Part shown: positions 43,863 through 53,087 of the stretch, piece after piece
Numbering within the stretch: the stretch's first letter is position 1
Layout of the letters: each line of letters starts with the position of its first letter
DNA from: a bacterium 1XD42-54
GTDB taxonomy: Bacteria > Bacillota > Clostridia > Lachnospirales > Lachnospiraceae
Assembly: GCA_003612585.1 (NCBI GenBank)
Contig: RAZH01000002.1
Location: 248,001-312,000, forward strand
DNA: 64,000 nt
Reading direction: 5' to 3'
The notes under the pieces: model-generated
The model's input: only the letters and a program-made list of their open reading frames with translations
Database searches by the model: none
Told to the model about the DNA's origin: nothing
Program-made: the position numbers and the translations under genes

Positions 43863-44805
43863 ACAAAAACGAAAACCAGAGGTTGCGATATTATTGTCTA
43901 CCTATAATGGCCAAAAATATATTAGGGAGCAAATTGACAGTATTCTTGGACAGACCTATCCCGGTATCCGGATTTATGTCAGAGATGACGGATCGACAGA
44001 TGATACCGCAGATATTTTAAATGTATACGCAAAAGATAGAAAAATAGTTTTTTTTAAAGGTGAAAATATTGGTTATATTAATAGCTATTTTAAGCTGTTG
44101 AAGGAGTGTGGTAAGGCTGATTACTATGCATGGTGTGATCAGGATGATATATGGGTGCCTAAGAAGATGGAAAGGGCGGTAGATTGCTTAGAACTTGACC
44201 GGAGAAATTATCAGGACACGATAGATGGGCATAAGCCGGTTTTATACTTCAGTTCCTATGATTTTTATGATGAGGAAATGCATTTTCAAAAGCATGGTCT
44301 TGTTCATAAAAGAGGGCCGTCGTTTAGTAATTCTTTGATGGATTGTATCACGTTGGGATTCAACAGCGTGTTCAATCATAATACGCGTATGTACATGGAA
44401 GAAAATATACCAGAGCATAGTTGCGGACATGACTGGTGGACATATATGATATGTGCGGCGTTTGGACGTGTGTTGTATGACAGGGAATTTTCATCTGTAA
44501 AATACCGCAGACTGGCGGAGTCTGTTAGCCCGGGAGGGAAAAATTTTTTAGCCTTGCAGATTTGGCGGTTTAAAAAGTTTTTTATAAATGATTATTTTAG
44601 AGAAATCCGGGAGCAACTCTATGAATTTTCAAAAATCTATGAACGCCAGTTAAATGATGAGAACAAACGGGTAATGCGGCTTTTTTCAAAGAAAAAATAC
44701 TCTGTGGTATGGGCACTCAGAAAAACATTTTATCCTATATGGTTTCGGCAAGGACTTACAGAAGAAATAATGGTAAGAATATTGTTTTTAACAGGGAGGC
44801 TTTAG
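43840..44805 (+). CDS. GT2 glycosyltransferase, RgpB-like
   Basis: 321 residues. ILLSTYNGQKYIREQIDSIL, VRDDGSTDDT and YYAWCDQDDIWVPKKME are close to the RgpB/rhamnan-type rhamnosyltransferases of streptococcal group polysaccharide loci. TLGFNSVFNH and HDWWTYMICAAFG follow in the acceptor half. It is the last gene of this rightward run; its end meets, with a 4-base overlap, a glycosyltransferase on the other strand. Confidence 0.8.
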   Translation: MELECGYEQKRKPEVAILLSTYNGQKYIREQIDSILGQTYPGIRIYVRDDGSTDDTADILNVYAKDRKIVFFKGENIGYINSYFKLLKECGKADYYAWCDQDDIWVPKKMERAVDCLELDRRNYQDTIDGHKPVLYFSSYDFYDEEMHFQKHGLVHKRGPSFSNSLMDCITLGFNSVFNHNTRMYMEENIPEHSCGHDWWTYMICAAFGRVLYDREFSSVKYRRLAESVSPGGKNFLALQIWRFKKFFINDYFREIREQLYEFSKIYERQLNDENKRVMRLFSKKKYSVVWALRKTFYPIWFRQGLTEEIMVRILFLTGRL

Positions 44806-46427
44806 CTTCCCTGTTTTTTGGGTAAATGGTACATTTGATTTTGAGAAAAGTTAGGACTATAAAAGGGATCATATTTTCCCTTGTAGCATTCCAGAATCGG
44901 AAGAGTTTTTGGGTGGACATTACAAAGAACAGATACAAAGGGAAGCAGCACAATGGATAATTGGTGTTCGGTTAATGTATGACATAATTTATAAACAGTC
45001 TGAGAAAAGTTGGTTTTATCCGTTGGCTTATAAAACCGATTGTAGATATCTTTTTTTATCATAAAACAATAAGGCCCGATGAGACTGCAATTTTGTTGAA
45101 TTTGCGCCCGAAAACAATATCCTGTATCGGTATCGTAATATTTATAAAACGGAGAATGAATCTGGCCATCAGGAGTAAAAATAAGTCCTGATTCAAGTAT
45201 TCGGTTCTTCTTATATAAAATTTTGGCAGCAGCAATGCCGACAGAAGAACGGGAGCAGTTACCAAGTAGCTGCTCAATCCAATTCGGAGTCACTACTCTT
45301 TCTGCATGATACAAAATAATGAGGTACTCACCAGTGGCATGTTCCGGAGAATCTGCAAAATCAAAATCACGGTATGTAGTGATTTCTTGCAATTGCTCTC
45401 GTAAATTTGAAGAACAGTCTTTGAGTATAATAGACACATGCGGATTACCGGAAAAAGAATAGTAAACATGGTAATAACCGTATTGCATATCCCTTTTGGC
45501 AAGTGCATTTTCTTTATTGCGATTTAAATGATTCTGGAGTGCCTGCAGGGCAGATTCATAAGCGTATGATTTACTTTCGGGATTTCCAGCGACCGATGCA
45601 GGATGAATACGCCAATGATATAAAACTTTGGGAATATGGATAATATGCCGGGCTAGATCGCAGGTTTTTAGGATAAAATCATAGTCCTGAGAACCATTGC
45701 AGGCATCTGAAAATCCTCCACACTGATTTGCAAGTTCTCTTTTAACAACGTAAAAGTGGGTAATATAATTACAGGATCGAAGCAAATCAAGGTTGAAGTC
45801 CGGCTTGAAGCAAGGGTCATAATAAGTTTGGAGACTGGTATCCACCTTATCCTCATCGGTGTATAGCACGTCAGGACAGGGGGTGGTGTTTAATGCTTTT
45901 ACGATTTCAAACAGGGCATCTGGAGTCAGAATGTCATCATGATCTAGTAAAGCTATATAATCTCCGGAAGCAAGCTCAAGAGCTGCATTTGTATTGCCGG
46001 AAATTCCTAAATTTTCAGATAATTTTGTATAAAATATATTAGGCCAAATATTCTGATATTCTGTAATCATATCAGTGATATAAGAAATAGAATCATCTGC
46101 AGTGCCGTCTGCAATGCATAATTCCCAGTTGTTATAAGTCTGGGTAGTAACGGATTCAATCATTTGCCGAAGAAATATTGGCGGGGTTTTATAGACAGGT
46201 ACAATAATACTGATCCTGGGATGATATGCAAAATCAGCTTCTTCCTGTTTTCGGAGTTCTGCAGCAGGAATAATATGTCTGAGATGCCAGATGTTGTAGT
46301 TTTTGGTATATTCAAAGTAGTCTATGGTTTTACGCAACACGGAACGCATTCCAAAGGTACGAAAATGAAACAAAGCATTTTTTATATTACTAGAATTAAT
46401 ATATTTTAGAGATCCTATAAGTGACAT
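44802..46427 (-). CDS. Two-domain GT2 glycosyltransferase, opposite strand
   Basis: 541 residues. After ~90 helical residues comes a complete GT2 domain (ISIIVPVYKTPPIFLRQMIESV, IADGTADDS, LLDHDDILTPDALFEI, LYTDEDKVD, WRIHPASVAG). A second, degenerate GT2-like domain (VSIILKDCSS..., YLIILYHAERVVTPNW, VGIAAAKILYK) follows and lacks a clear DxD. The fused layout is typical of large rhamnan and O-antigen transferases. It is the only leftward gene in the locus and has its own promoter at 46470-46498. Confidence 0.8.
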   Translation of the reverse strand: MSLIGSLKYINSSNIKNALFHFRTFGMRSVLRKTIDYFEYTKNYNIWHLRHIIPAAELRKQEEADFAYHPRISIIVPVYKTPPIFLRQMIESVTTQTYNNWELCIADGTADDSISYITDMITEYQNIWPNIFYTKLSENLGISGNTNAALELASGDYIALLDHDDILTPDALFEIVKALNTTPCPDVLYTDEDKVDTSLQTYYDPCFKPDFNLDLLRSCNYITHFYVVKRELANQCGGFSDACNGSQDYDFILKTCDLARHIIHIPKVLYHWRIHPASVAGNPESKSYAYESALQALQNHLNRNKENALAKRDMQYGYYHVYYSFSGNPHVSIILKDCSSNLREQLQEITTYRDFDFADSPEHATGEYLIILYHAERVVTPNWIEQLLGNCSRSSVGIAAAKILYKKNRILESGLIFTPDGQIHSPFYKYYDTDTGYCFRAQIQQNCSLIGPYCFMIKKDIYNRFYKPTDKTNFSQTVYKLCHTLTEHQLSIVLLPFVSVLCNVHPKTLPILECYKGKYDPFYSPNFSQNQMYHLPKKQGS

Positions 46428-46469
46428 AAATTTCTCCTTATGATATTGAGTTTTACCATTGATAATGTT

Positions 46470-46498
46470 ATACTAACACAATAGTCGGATTTTTTCAA
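46470..46498 (-). promoter_or_regulatory. Promoter of the leftward glycosyltransferase
   Basis: Minus-strand TTGAAA (plus 46493-46498), 17 bases, TAGTAT (plus 46470-46475). Confidence 0.5.
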
Positions 46499-46531
46499 TT
46501 GTGTTGGAAGGTAAGAATGGGACCTGGCCAG

Positions 46532-46560
46532 TTGACAAACGAAATGCTTATCTTTATAAT
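46532..46560 (+). promoter_or_regulatory. Full-consensus internal promoter of the polysaccharide locus
   Basis: TTGACA (46532-46537), exactly 17 bases, TATAAT (46555-46560): a perfect sigma-A promoter reading into the first rgpF-like gene and probably all genes up to the end of the window. Confidence 0.85.
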
Positions 46561-46603
46561 ATTTCGGAGCAAAAGCAGTCAATTAGTAAAGAGGAGATAA
46601 TAC

Positions 46604-48538
46604 ATGATAGTAGCCAGTAAACAGCCGCATCGGCTTGGTATCTATTTTTTTTATGACGCACAGGGAATAGTGGATCGATATATTGATTATTTCCTGGAAG
46701 ATTATAAAAAATGTTTTGACAAAATTGTGATTGTATGTAACGGCAGGCTGTCAGAAGAGGGGCATTGTGTTTTCAAAAAATATACAGATCATATTATTGT
46801 ACGTGAAAACAAAGGAATGGACGTCTGGGCCTATAAAAATGCTTTTGAATATGTCGGATGGGCGGAACTTGAAACTTATGATGAGGTGACAATTACCAAC
46901 TATACAAGTATGGGGCCGGTATATCCGTTTATTGAGATGTACAAAGAAATGGCACAGAAGGATTTGGATTTTTGGGGTATTACTAAACATTTCAAGTATA
47001 AAGAAGATATTTTTGGAAAAATATCGTATGGGTATATTCCGGAACATATTCAGTCCTATTATATGGTATTCAGACAAAGCCTTGTGAAGTCTGCGGAATT
47101 CCAAAGCTATTGGAAACATATGCCGGAGATCAGGTCTTATGCGGATTCGATTGCAAATTTTGAGGCTGTTTTTACTAAAAAGTTTGCCGATGAAGGATTT
47201 AAATGGGATGTTTATGTGAATGTGGATGATCTTGAAATGCAGGCGATGCATCCCGTTTTGACCTATCCGGTAGAATTGATAAAAAATAGAAAATGTCCGA
47301 TCTTTAAACGGCGTTCCTTTTTTCAGGATTACAATGTCGTGCTGGATGCGACGCTTGGACAAGAAGGAATAGCGTTATACCATTATCTGAAAGAATATCA
47401 ATTATATGATGTGGACATGATATGGGAGAATTTGCTTCGGACATGCCATCAGGAAGATTTGGCTAAAAATTTGCATTTGAACTATATTCTTGCGTGTGAT
47501 CCAGTTGATGAAGTTCGTATGCGTATGCGTTTTTCGAAAAAGAAAATTGCGTTGTTTATGCATATATATTTTATTGATTTGCTGAATGGTTCTTTTGAGT
47601 ATGCTTCAGCAATGCCCGAATTTGCTGATTTGTATATTACAACCGATTCAGAAAAGAAGAAACAGCAGATTATGAATCGATTTGAAGGGTTTCCGTGCGG
47701 AAAATTCGAAGTGAGGGTAGTCCCCAATCGAGGGCGGGATGTATCTGCGCTTATGATTGGGCTGAAAGATGTTATTCCAAATTATGAATTAGTATGCTTT
47801 TATCATGACAAGAAAGCAGGCCAGGTATCGCCTGGATCTGTCGGAGAAAGTTTTGCGTATAAATGCTCAGAAAATGTACTGCATAACAGAGCTTATGTGT
47901 ACCGGATACTGGAGAAGTTTGACAGTGAGCCAAGGCTTGGACTACTATCGCCGCCGGAGCCAAACCATGGCGTGTATTTTTCGGTATTAGGCGCAGAATG
48001 GTGTTTTAATTATGAAGTGACAAAAGCAGTCGCGGACAAATTAAAAATAACGGTTCCGATGTCACCGGATAAGGCACCGGTTGCACCCTTGGGAAGTATA
48101 TTTTGGTTTCGTACAAATGCAATGCGCCTTCTCCATGAATATCCTTGGAAGTACGAAGACTTTCCAGAGGAACCATTGCCGTTGGATCGGACAATTTCAC
48201 ATGGGATAGAGAGGGTTCGTCCATATGTAGTGCAACAGGCCGGATATTACCCTGCCTTTGTAATGGCTACACCATATGCGGAAATTGAGTTTACAAATCT
48301 CCGACAATATATAAAAAATTATAATAATGCATTAGCTGAAAATTGCTTGCTTGCAGGTTCACAGAGAGAAGACCTGATTCGCCTGAAGGCCACGTTAAAA
48401 GGCAAAAGGGTAAAGCTGGGTGTTGTGCCGTGGTATATGAAACTTAACAATAAATTGCAACGACTGCTGTCCGAAAAAACATATTCCGCGCTTTTGCGGG
48501 TTAAACGGAAAATATTGGGGCCTAGAGATTTGAAATAG
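46604..48538 (+). CDS. Rhamnan synthesis protein F (RgpF) family, copy 1
   Basis: 644 residues with two related halves. The first has RLGIYFFYDAQGIVDRYIDY, NKGMDVWAYKNAFEYVGW, MGPVYPF, FWGITKHF and CPIFKRRSFF. The second has ALFMHIYFIDLL, PNRGRDVSALMIGL, CFYHDKKAG, SPPEPNHGVYF, APLGSIFWFRT and QQAGYYPAFV. RgpF proteins take part in rhamnan backbone extension in streptococci. AAGAGGAG precedes the ATG. A close paralogue lies at 53088-55067. Confidence 0.9.
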   Translation: MIVASKQPHRLGIYFFYDAQGIVDRYIDYFLEDYKKCFDKIVIVCNGRLSEEGHCVFKKYTDHIIVRENKGMDVWAYKNAFEYVGWAELETYDEVTITNYTSMGPVYPFIEMYKEMAQKDLDFWGITKHFKYKEDIFGKISYGYIPEHIQSYYMVFRQSLVKSAEFQSYWKHMPEIRSYADSIANFEAVFTKKFADEGFKWDVYVNVDDLEMQAMHPVLTYPVELIKNRKCPIFKRRSFFQDYNVVLDATLGQEGIALYHYLKEYQLYDVDMIWENLLRTCHQEDLAKNLHLNYILACDPVDEVRMRMRFSKKKIALFMHIYFIDLLNGSFEYASAMPEFADLYITTDSEKKKQQIMNRFEGFPCGKFEVRVVPNRGRDVSALMIGLKDVIPNYELVCFYHDKKAGQVSPGSVGESFAYKCSENVLHNRAYVYRILEKFDSEPRLGLLSPPEPNHGVYFSVLGAEWCFNYEVTKAVADKLKITVPMSPDKAPVAPLGSIFWFRTNAMRLLHEYPWKYEDFPEEPLPLDRTISHGIERVRPYVVQQAGYYPAFVMATPYAEIEFTNLRQYIKNYNNALAENCLLAGSQREDLIRLKATLKGKRVKLGVVPWYMKLNNKLQRLLSEKTYSALLRVKRKILGPRDLK

Positions 48539-48573
48539 TGTGATATAATAAGGCGAGAGTATCGGAGTGATAT

Positions 48574-49353
48574 ATGATGATAGTTAGGGAATTGTATGCG
48601 TACAGAGAGATGATCTTCAGTCTTGTGCGCAGAGATTTGGTTGGTAAATATAAAAAGTCAATTCTTGGATTTTTATGGACTTTTGTAGAACCATTACTAC
48701 AACTTTGCGTTTATACATTTGTGTTTACTGTTATTATGCCAATGAAGAATATTGATAATTTTTATCTTCATTTATTTGTTGCATTGATCCCATGGAACTT
48801 TTTTGCAACCTGTCTTGGAGGTGCCTGTACGTCAGTGGTTGACCAGCAGGATATGGTGAAAAAAATATATTTTCCGCGGGAAGTGCTTCCTATTGCATAT
48901 GTAACGAGTCAGTTTGTAAATATGGTTCTGTCATTCATCGTAGTCTTTATCGTAATCGTTATTGCGGGAGTTGGGATTAGTTTGAAAGCTGTGCTTTGGA
49001 TGCCTCTGGTTATGCTACTCCAATATATTATTTGTCAGGGAATTGTCCTGCTGACATCATCTATAACTGTATATTTTAGGGATATGCAGCAGATATTGTC
49101 AGTGCTTTCACTGGCTTTAATGTATGCTGCTCCGGTAATTTATTCTGTTGATATGGTGCCAGAAGAAATTCGGTCAGCCTATATGATGAATCCAATGGCT
49201 GTGGTGATTGTTGCTTACAGGGATATTTTGTATTATAGGAAAGTTCCTGACGTTAACGACCTTTTGCTTGGATTCGTAGCAGGTAGCCTTATGCTTTTGA
49301 TTGGGTATAATACATTTGCTCATCTGAAAAAGAGGTTTGTGGAGGAGTTATAA
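48574..49353 (+). CDS. Polysaccharide ABC exporter permease (Wzm/TagG/RgpC type)
   Basis: 259 residues, six membrane helices. The N-terminal amphipathic stretch YREMIFSLVRRDLVGKYKKSILGFLWTFVEPLLQL is diagnostic of O-antigen, teichoic-acid and rhamnan exporters. The last residues overlap the ATPase start by one base. It flips a finished lipid-linked chain across the membrane. Confidence 0.93.
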   Translation: MMIVRELYAYREMIFSLVRRDLVGKYKKSILGFLWTFVEPLLQLCVYTFVFTVIMPMKNIDNFYLHLFVALIPWNFFATCLGGACTSVVDQQDMVKKIYFPREVLPIAYVTSQFVNMVLSFIVVFIVIVIAGVGISLKAVLWMPLVMLLQYIICQGIVLLTSSITVYFRDMQQILSVLSLALMYAAPVIYSVDMVPEEIRSAYMMNPMAVVIVAYRDILYYRKVPDVNDLLLGFVAGSLMLLIGYNTFAHLKKRFVEEL

Positions 49354-50618
49354 TGCAGAAAGAAAATGCGATTGAGGTAAAAGAAGTAAAAAAAACATTC
49401 CGTTTATATAAGGATAAAGGCAATTCTCTGAAAGAAAAAATTTTATTTAAAGAGAGAAATGACTATGAGGTTCGAACGATATTAAAGGGGATTAGCTTTG
49501 ACGTAAGAAAAGGAGAAGCGATCGGCCTGATTGGACACAATGGATGCGGGAAAAGTACCACGCTAAAGCTACTTACAAAAATTATTTATCCTGATTCAGG
49601 AACTATTGAAATATCCGGCAGAGTTTCAAGTCTTTTGGAACTGGGAGCAGGTTTTCATCCGGATATGTCAGGAAGAGACAATATCTATATCAATGCATCT
49701 ATTTTCGGATTGACGCGTAGGGAAATAGATGAGCGGGTAGATGAAATTATAGAGTTTTCTGAATTAGGGCATTACATTGATAGCCCTGTTAGAACATATT
49801 CTTCAGGTATGTATATGCGTCTTGCATTTTCAGTGGCAATTAATGTAAATGCGGATGTGTTGCTGATAGATGAGATTTTGGCAGTCGGGGATTTGAATTT
49901 TCAGACGAAATGTTTGAAAAAACTGCAGCAGATTAAAAAAGAAGGTGCCACTATTGTTATAGTATCACATTCTATGGAACAGATTGAAACGATTTGTGAT
50001 AGATGTATCTGGCTGAACGGAGGAAAAATTGAGGAAGACGGTTTGCCAGGATATGTACACAGAAAATATCTTGAATTTATGGGGGATTATAGTTTCGCAG
50101 AAAGCGCAGCCCCAGACAAGAAAGAATTATGTGAAGGCGAAGCAGCCGCAGAATCAGGAATAGATGTGTTAGAAGAGGCAAGAAAAAGATTTGAACGCAG
50201 AGGAAGCGGAGATGTTTGGATTGATAAAGTATACTGTACAGATGCAAAAGGAACAGAAAAAAAGGTATTTCTTACGGGAGAGGACATGCATATCAATATA
50301 TCGTATGTTGTGAATTGTCCGGCAGAAGTTTGTATTTATATAGGAATCCTTAGAATGGACTATATGCTTTGCTATGGTACGGATTCGTATTCAGAAGAAA
50401 AGAAGCTTTTCAAGTTGGATCATAGTGGTATATTGAAGCTTTACTTTCCAAAGCTTGAATTGTTGCCAAGCCAATATATGATAGATATTCATTTAACCGA
50501 TAAGGAAGGTAATGAAATAGACATGTATAATGAGGCGGCAATATTTCAGGTATATTTCCAGACAAAAGAAACAGGAATGTTTAAGATGACACATCAGTGG
50601 ATTGAAAAACAACATTAG
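49353..50618 (+). CDS. Polysaccharide ABC exporter ATPase with C-terminal glycan-binding domain (Wzt/RgpD type)
   Basis: 421 residues. Residues 1-240 are the ATPase: Walker A GHNGCGKST, signature YSSGMYMRLAFSVA, Walker B VLLIDEILAVGD and switch VSHSMEQI. Residues about 285-421 are a beta-sandwich of the Wzt C-terminal type (GDVWIDKVYC, MHINISYVVNC, YMIDIHLTDKEGNEIDMY, FQVYFQTKETGMFKMTHQW), which in studied exporters recognises the end of the mature chain. Its presence predicts a defined chain-terminal signal. Confidence 0.93.
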   Translation: MQKENAIEVKEVKKTFRLYKDKGNSLKEKILFKERNDYEVRTILKGISFDVRKGEAIGLIGHNGCGKSTTLKLLTKIIYPDSGTIEISGRVSSLLELGAGFHPDMSGRDNIYINASIFGLTRREIDERVDEIIEFSELGHYIDSPVRTYSSGMYMRLAFSVAINVNADVLLIDEILAVGDLNFQTKCLKKLQQIKKEGATIVIVSHSMEQIETICDRCIWLNGGKIEEDGLPGYVHRKYLEFMGDYSFAESAAPDKKELCEGEAAAESGIDVLEEARKRFERRGSGDVWIDKVYCTDAKGTEKKVFLTGEDMHINISYVVNCPAEVCIYIGILRMDYMLCYGTDSYSEEKKLFKLDHSGILKLYFPKLELLPSQYMIDIHLTDKEGNEIDMYNEAAIFQVYFQTKETGMFKMTHQWIEKQH

Positions 50619-50629
50619 GAGGAATGAAG

Positions 50630-51463
50630 ATGAAGGTAGTAGTGACTGGAGCAGCAGGATATATCGGAAGACATGTAGTTAAAGAGTTATTGAATATGGG
50701 GCATCAGGTAGTAGCAGTTGATTTTATGCATAAGGATGTGGATGAACGTGCAGAATTCAGTAATGTTGCTATTTTTTCTGGTGACAAAGATATATATGAA
50801 CAGTTAGGGAAACCTGATGTATGCATTCATATGGCATGGAAAGACGGATTCATTCATAATTCCTCTGAGCATATGAAGAACTTATCTAACCATTATCTGT
50901 TTTTGGAAAATATGATTAATGGAGGATGTAAAAACATTGCAGTTATGGGAACGATGCATGAAGTAGGCTTTTGGGAGGGTAAAATTGATGCAGATACTCC
51001 CTGTAATCCACTGTCTCAGTATGGTATTGCCAAAAATGCGTTGAGGCAGTCCTTATTGCTTTACGCGAAAGATAAGGATGTTAATATTTTTTGGCTCCGG
51101 GCTTATTATATCCTTGGAGATGATTCTAAAAATAGTTCTATTTTTTCTAAAATCCTCAGTGCAGCAGAGGACGGAAAAAAGGAATTTCCATTCACAACCG
51201 GACAAACCAAGTATGATTTTATAGATGTAAAAACTCTTGCAAAAATGATAGCAGTGTCTAGTACCCAGACAAAACATACCGGTATTATTAATGTTTGTAC
51301 GGGAAAACCGGTATCACTTGCAGATCGTGTGGAACAGTTTATTAGTGAACACGGCCTTGATATTAAGCTGCAATATGGAGTTTTTCCTGAAAGACCATAT
51401 GATTCCAAAATCGTATACGGTGATAGCAGGGTAATAGAGCAGATTATAGACGAAAATAGGTGA
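50630..51463 (+). CDS. NAD-dependent sugar-nucleotide epimerase/reductase
   Basis: 277 residues, extended SDR fold. TGAAGYIGRHVVKEL binds the nucleotide; CIHMAWKDGF is the HMA-like segment; YGIAKNALRQ gives Tyr and Lys of the active site. No RmlD signature is certain, but size and position next to a rhamnose locus fit a 4-keto reductase making rhamnose or 6-deoxytalose from the RmlC product. AGGAGG sits 7 bases before ATG 50630; ATG 50624 is too close to it. Confidence 0.7.
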   Translation: MKVVVTGAAGYIGRHVVKELLNMGHQVVAVDFMHKDVDERAEFSNVAIFSGDKDIYEQLGKPDVCIHMAWKDGFIHNSSEHMKNLSNHYLFLENMINGGCKNIAVMGTMHEVGFWEGKIDADTPCNPLSQYGIAKNALRQSLLLYAKDKDVNIFWLRAYYILGDDSKNSSIFSKILSAAEDGKKEFPFTTGQTKYDFIDVKTLAKMIAVSSTQTKHTGIINVCTGKPVSLADRVEQFISEHGLDIKLQYGVFPERPYDSKIVYGDSRVIEQIIDENR

Positions 51464-51471
51464 TTGATTAT

Positions 51472-53013
51472 ATGGGAAGAAAAATACGGATTGCATTTAC
51501 AGGTGTGTTTGATTTGGCTAATTATGGTGATCATTTATTCCCCAATATATTTGAAAATCAGATGAAAAAGCGTGGCTTGGAATGTGAGATTACATTGTTT
51601 TCTGTTTTTGCATGTGAGCAGGCATTTGAAGAAGGAAGGCATGTTTATTCGATTTACAATATTGACAAAATGCATATTGAAAATGCTTTTGATGCCGTCA
51701 TTGTTGGTGGAGGGGAACTAATTCATTACGGTCTATACCAGCATATTTTTGAAGGAAGATATGTAGATTATCCTATTTTCGATTTATGGGTTGTACCATG
51801 TTTATTTGTAAAAAAATATCATGTAAAACTAATATGGAATGCACCAGGAATTCCTTTTGATTTTGAAAAAGGATATAGTACCTTTACAAAATGGCTGTTG
51901 GAAGGTGTTGATTATTTAGCAGTCCGGAATATTCAGTCAAAAATGAGCCTTGTAAAATGTGGTATAGATGTGAAACGTATAAGCGTAATACCAGATACCG
52001 GACTATTGCTGAAAGATGTATATAGCAGAGACGAGTGTGTAAAAGAAACTACTATAAGCATACCGCAGAAGAAATATGTTGTGATTCATACAAGTAAATT
52101 AATGCCTGAAAATGACAGAGATATATTCAAAGTGTGTTTGGAAAATCTTATGGAGAGAGGGTTTAAACTTATTTTGTTGCCTCTAGCTTATACCAATGAT
52201 GATGATGAAATTCTAAAAAGGTTAAATGCATCATTAAATTATAAGTGCATTGTGTTGGATAAGAGATTAAAATTGGAGGATATTGTTCGTGTTATTTCAG
52301 GCTGCGATTTATATATCGGTTTTAGTTATCATGGAGCAATTACTGCATTCTGTTTTGGTAAAAAGGCCATAGTATATAATTATACACAAAACAGAAAAAC
52401 AATTGATTTGTTTGACAGTTTGAAAAAGGGGCAGTATTGCATTGATTCAGCGGAAAAGTTATTGGATGCGATAGAAGGTATATTAAGCGAACCGCCTACG
52501 TTTAATGAGAATTTGTCTGGAATAGAGGCAGATATAGAGAAACATTTTGATAAAATCGAAAATATGTTAAATTCTTCAAATATATCAGATTCGGAGCATC
52601 AGATAGAAAGTGCATATAGGGCAATAAGTGACATTTTGTCGGCGTTTTCGAGTGAAAAACAGATACAGGCTAAAAATACTCAAGATATAATCGCTAATTG
52701 GAATAAGACACAGAAACAACTGGATACAGTCGTTCAGGAGTGGAGTAAATGTTCAGAAGAACTTAAGAAATCTAATATGGCTTTAGAAGGGACGACAAAA
52801 GAACTTGAGAAATCTAATATGGCTTTAGAAAGGACGACAAAAGAACTTGAGAAATCTAATATGGCTTTAGAAGGGATGATAAAAGAACTTGAATTGTTTA
52901 AGAAAGAAACACAAAGGCTTCAAAAGTCACAGGTAAGCTGGCAGGAATATGGAAAAATGATACAAAAAGAGAGAGAAGTTCGGGATGCTGTTATGCGTCT
53001 TATAGGACGCTAG
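51472..53013 (+). CDS. Polysaccharide pyruvyltransferase family protein with repeat-built coiled-coil tail
   Basis: 513 residues. Residues about 1-340 match the pyruvyltransferase (CsaB/WcaK) fold: FTGVFDLANYGDHLFPNIF, AVIVGGGELIHYG, YLAVRNIQSKMSLVKCG, VIPDTGLLL, and ISGCDLYIGFSYHGAITAFCFGKKAIVYNY. Residues about 365-513 are a long coiled coil containing three near-identical 14-residue repeats (ELEKSNMALEGTTK type) encoded by 42-bp repeats at 52759-52884. ATG 51472 follows AGGTG; GTG 51460 overlaps the previous stop without a site. It could add pyruvate ketals, or be an inactive relative that organises an assembly complex. Confidence 0.75.
   Translation: MGRKIRIAFTGVFDLANYGDHLFPNIFENQMKKRGLECEITLFSVFACEQAFEEGRHVYSIYNIDKMHIENAFDAVIVGGGELIHYGLYQHIFEGRYVDYPIFDLWVVPCLFVKKYHVKLIWNAPGIPFDFEKGYSTFTKWLLEGVDYLAVRNIQSKMSLVKCGIDVKRISVIPDTGLLLKDVYSRDECVKETTISIPQKKYVVIHTSKLMPENDRDIFKVCLENLMERGFKLILLPLAYTNDDDEILKRLNASLNYKCIVLDKRLKLEDIVRVISGCDLYIGFSYHGAITAFCFGKKAIVYNYTQNRKTIDLFDSLKKGQYCIDSAEKLLDAIEGILSEPPTFNENLSGIEADIEKHFDKIENMLNSSNISDSEHQIESAYRAISDILSAFSSEKQIQAKNTQDIIANWNKTQKQLDTVVQEWSKCSEELKKSNMALEGTTKELEKSNMALERTTKELEKSNMALEGMIKELELFKKETQRLQKSQVSWQEYGKMIQKEREVRDAVMRLIGR
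52759..52884 (+). repeat. Three tandem 42-bp repeats in the coiled-coil coding region
   Basis: Units at 52759-52800, 52801-52842 and 52843-52884 differ by only a few bases each (for example AAG/GAG at codon 3, GGG/AGG at codon 11, ACGACA/ATGATA at codons 12-13). Each encodes 14 residues, four heptad-like half turns, so copy changes keep the frame. Confidence 0.95.
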
Positions 53014-53087
53014 CTGATAAATTATTAAGAACAAATATATTTTATTTATTATTTAATATGAGATTTGATCAAAGGAGAATGAGGAAA

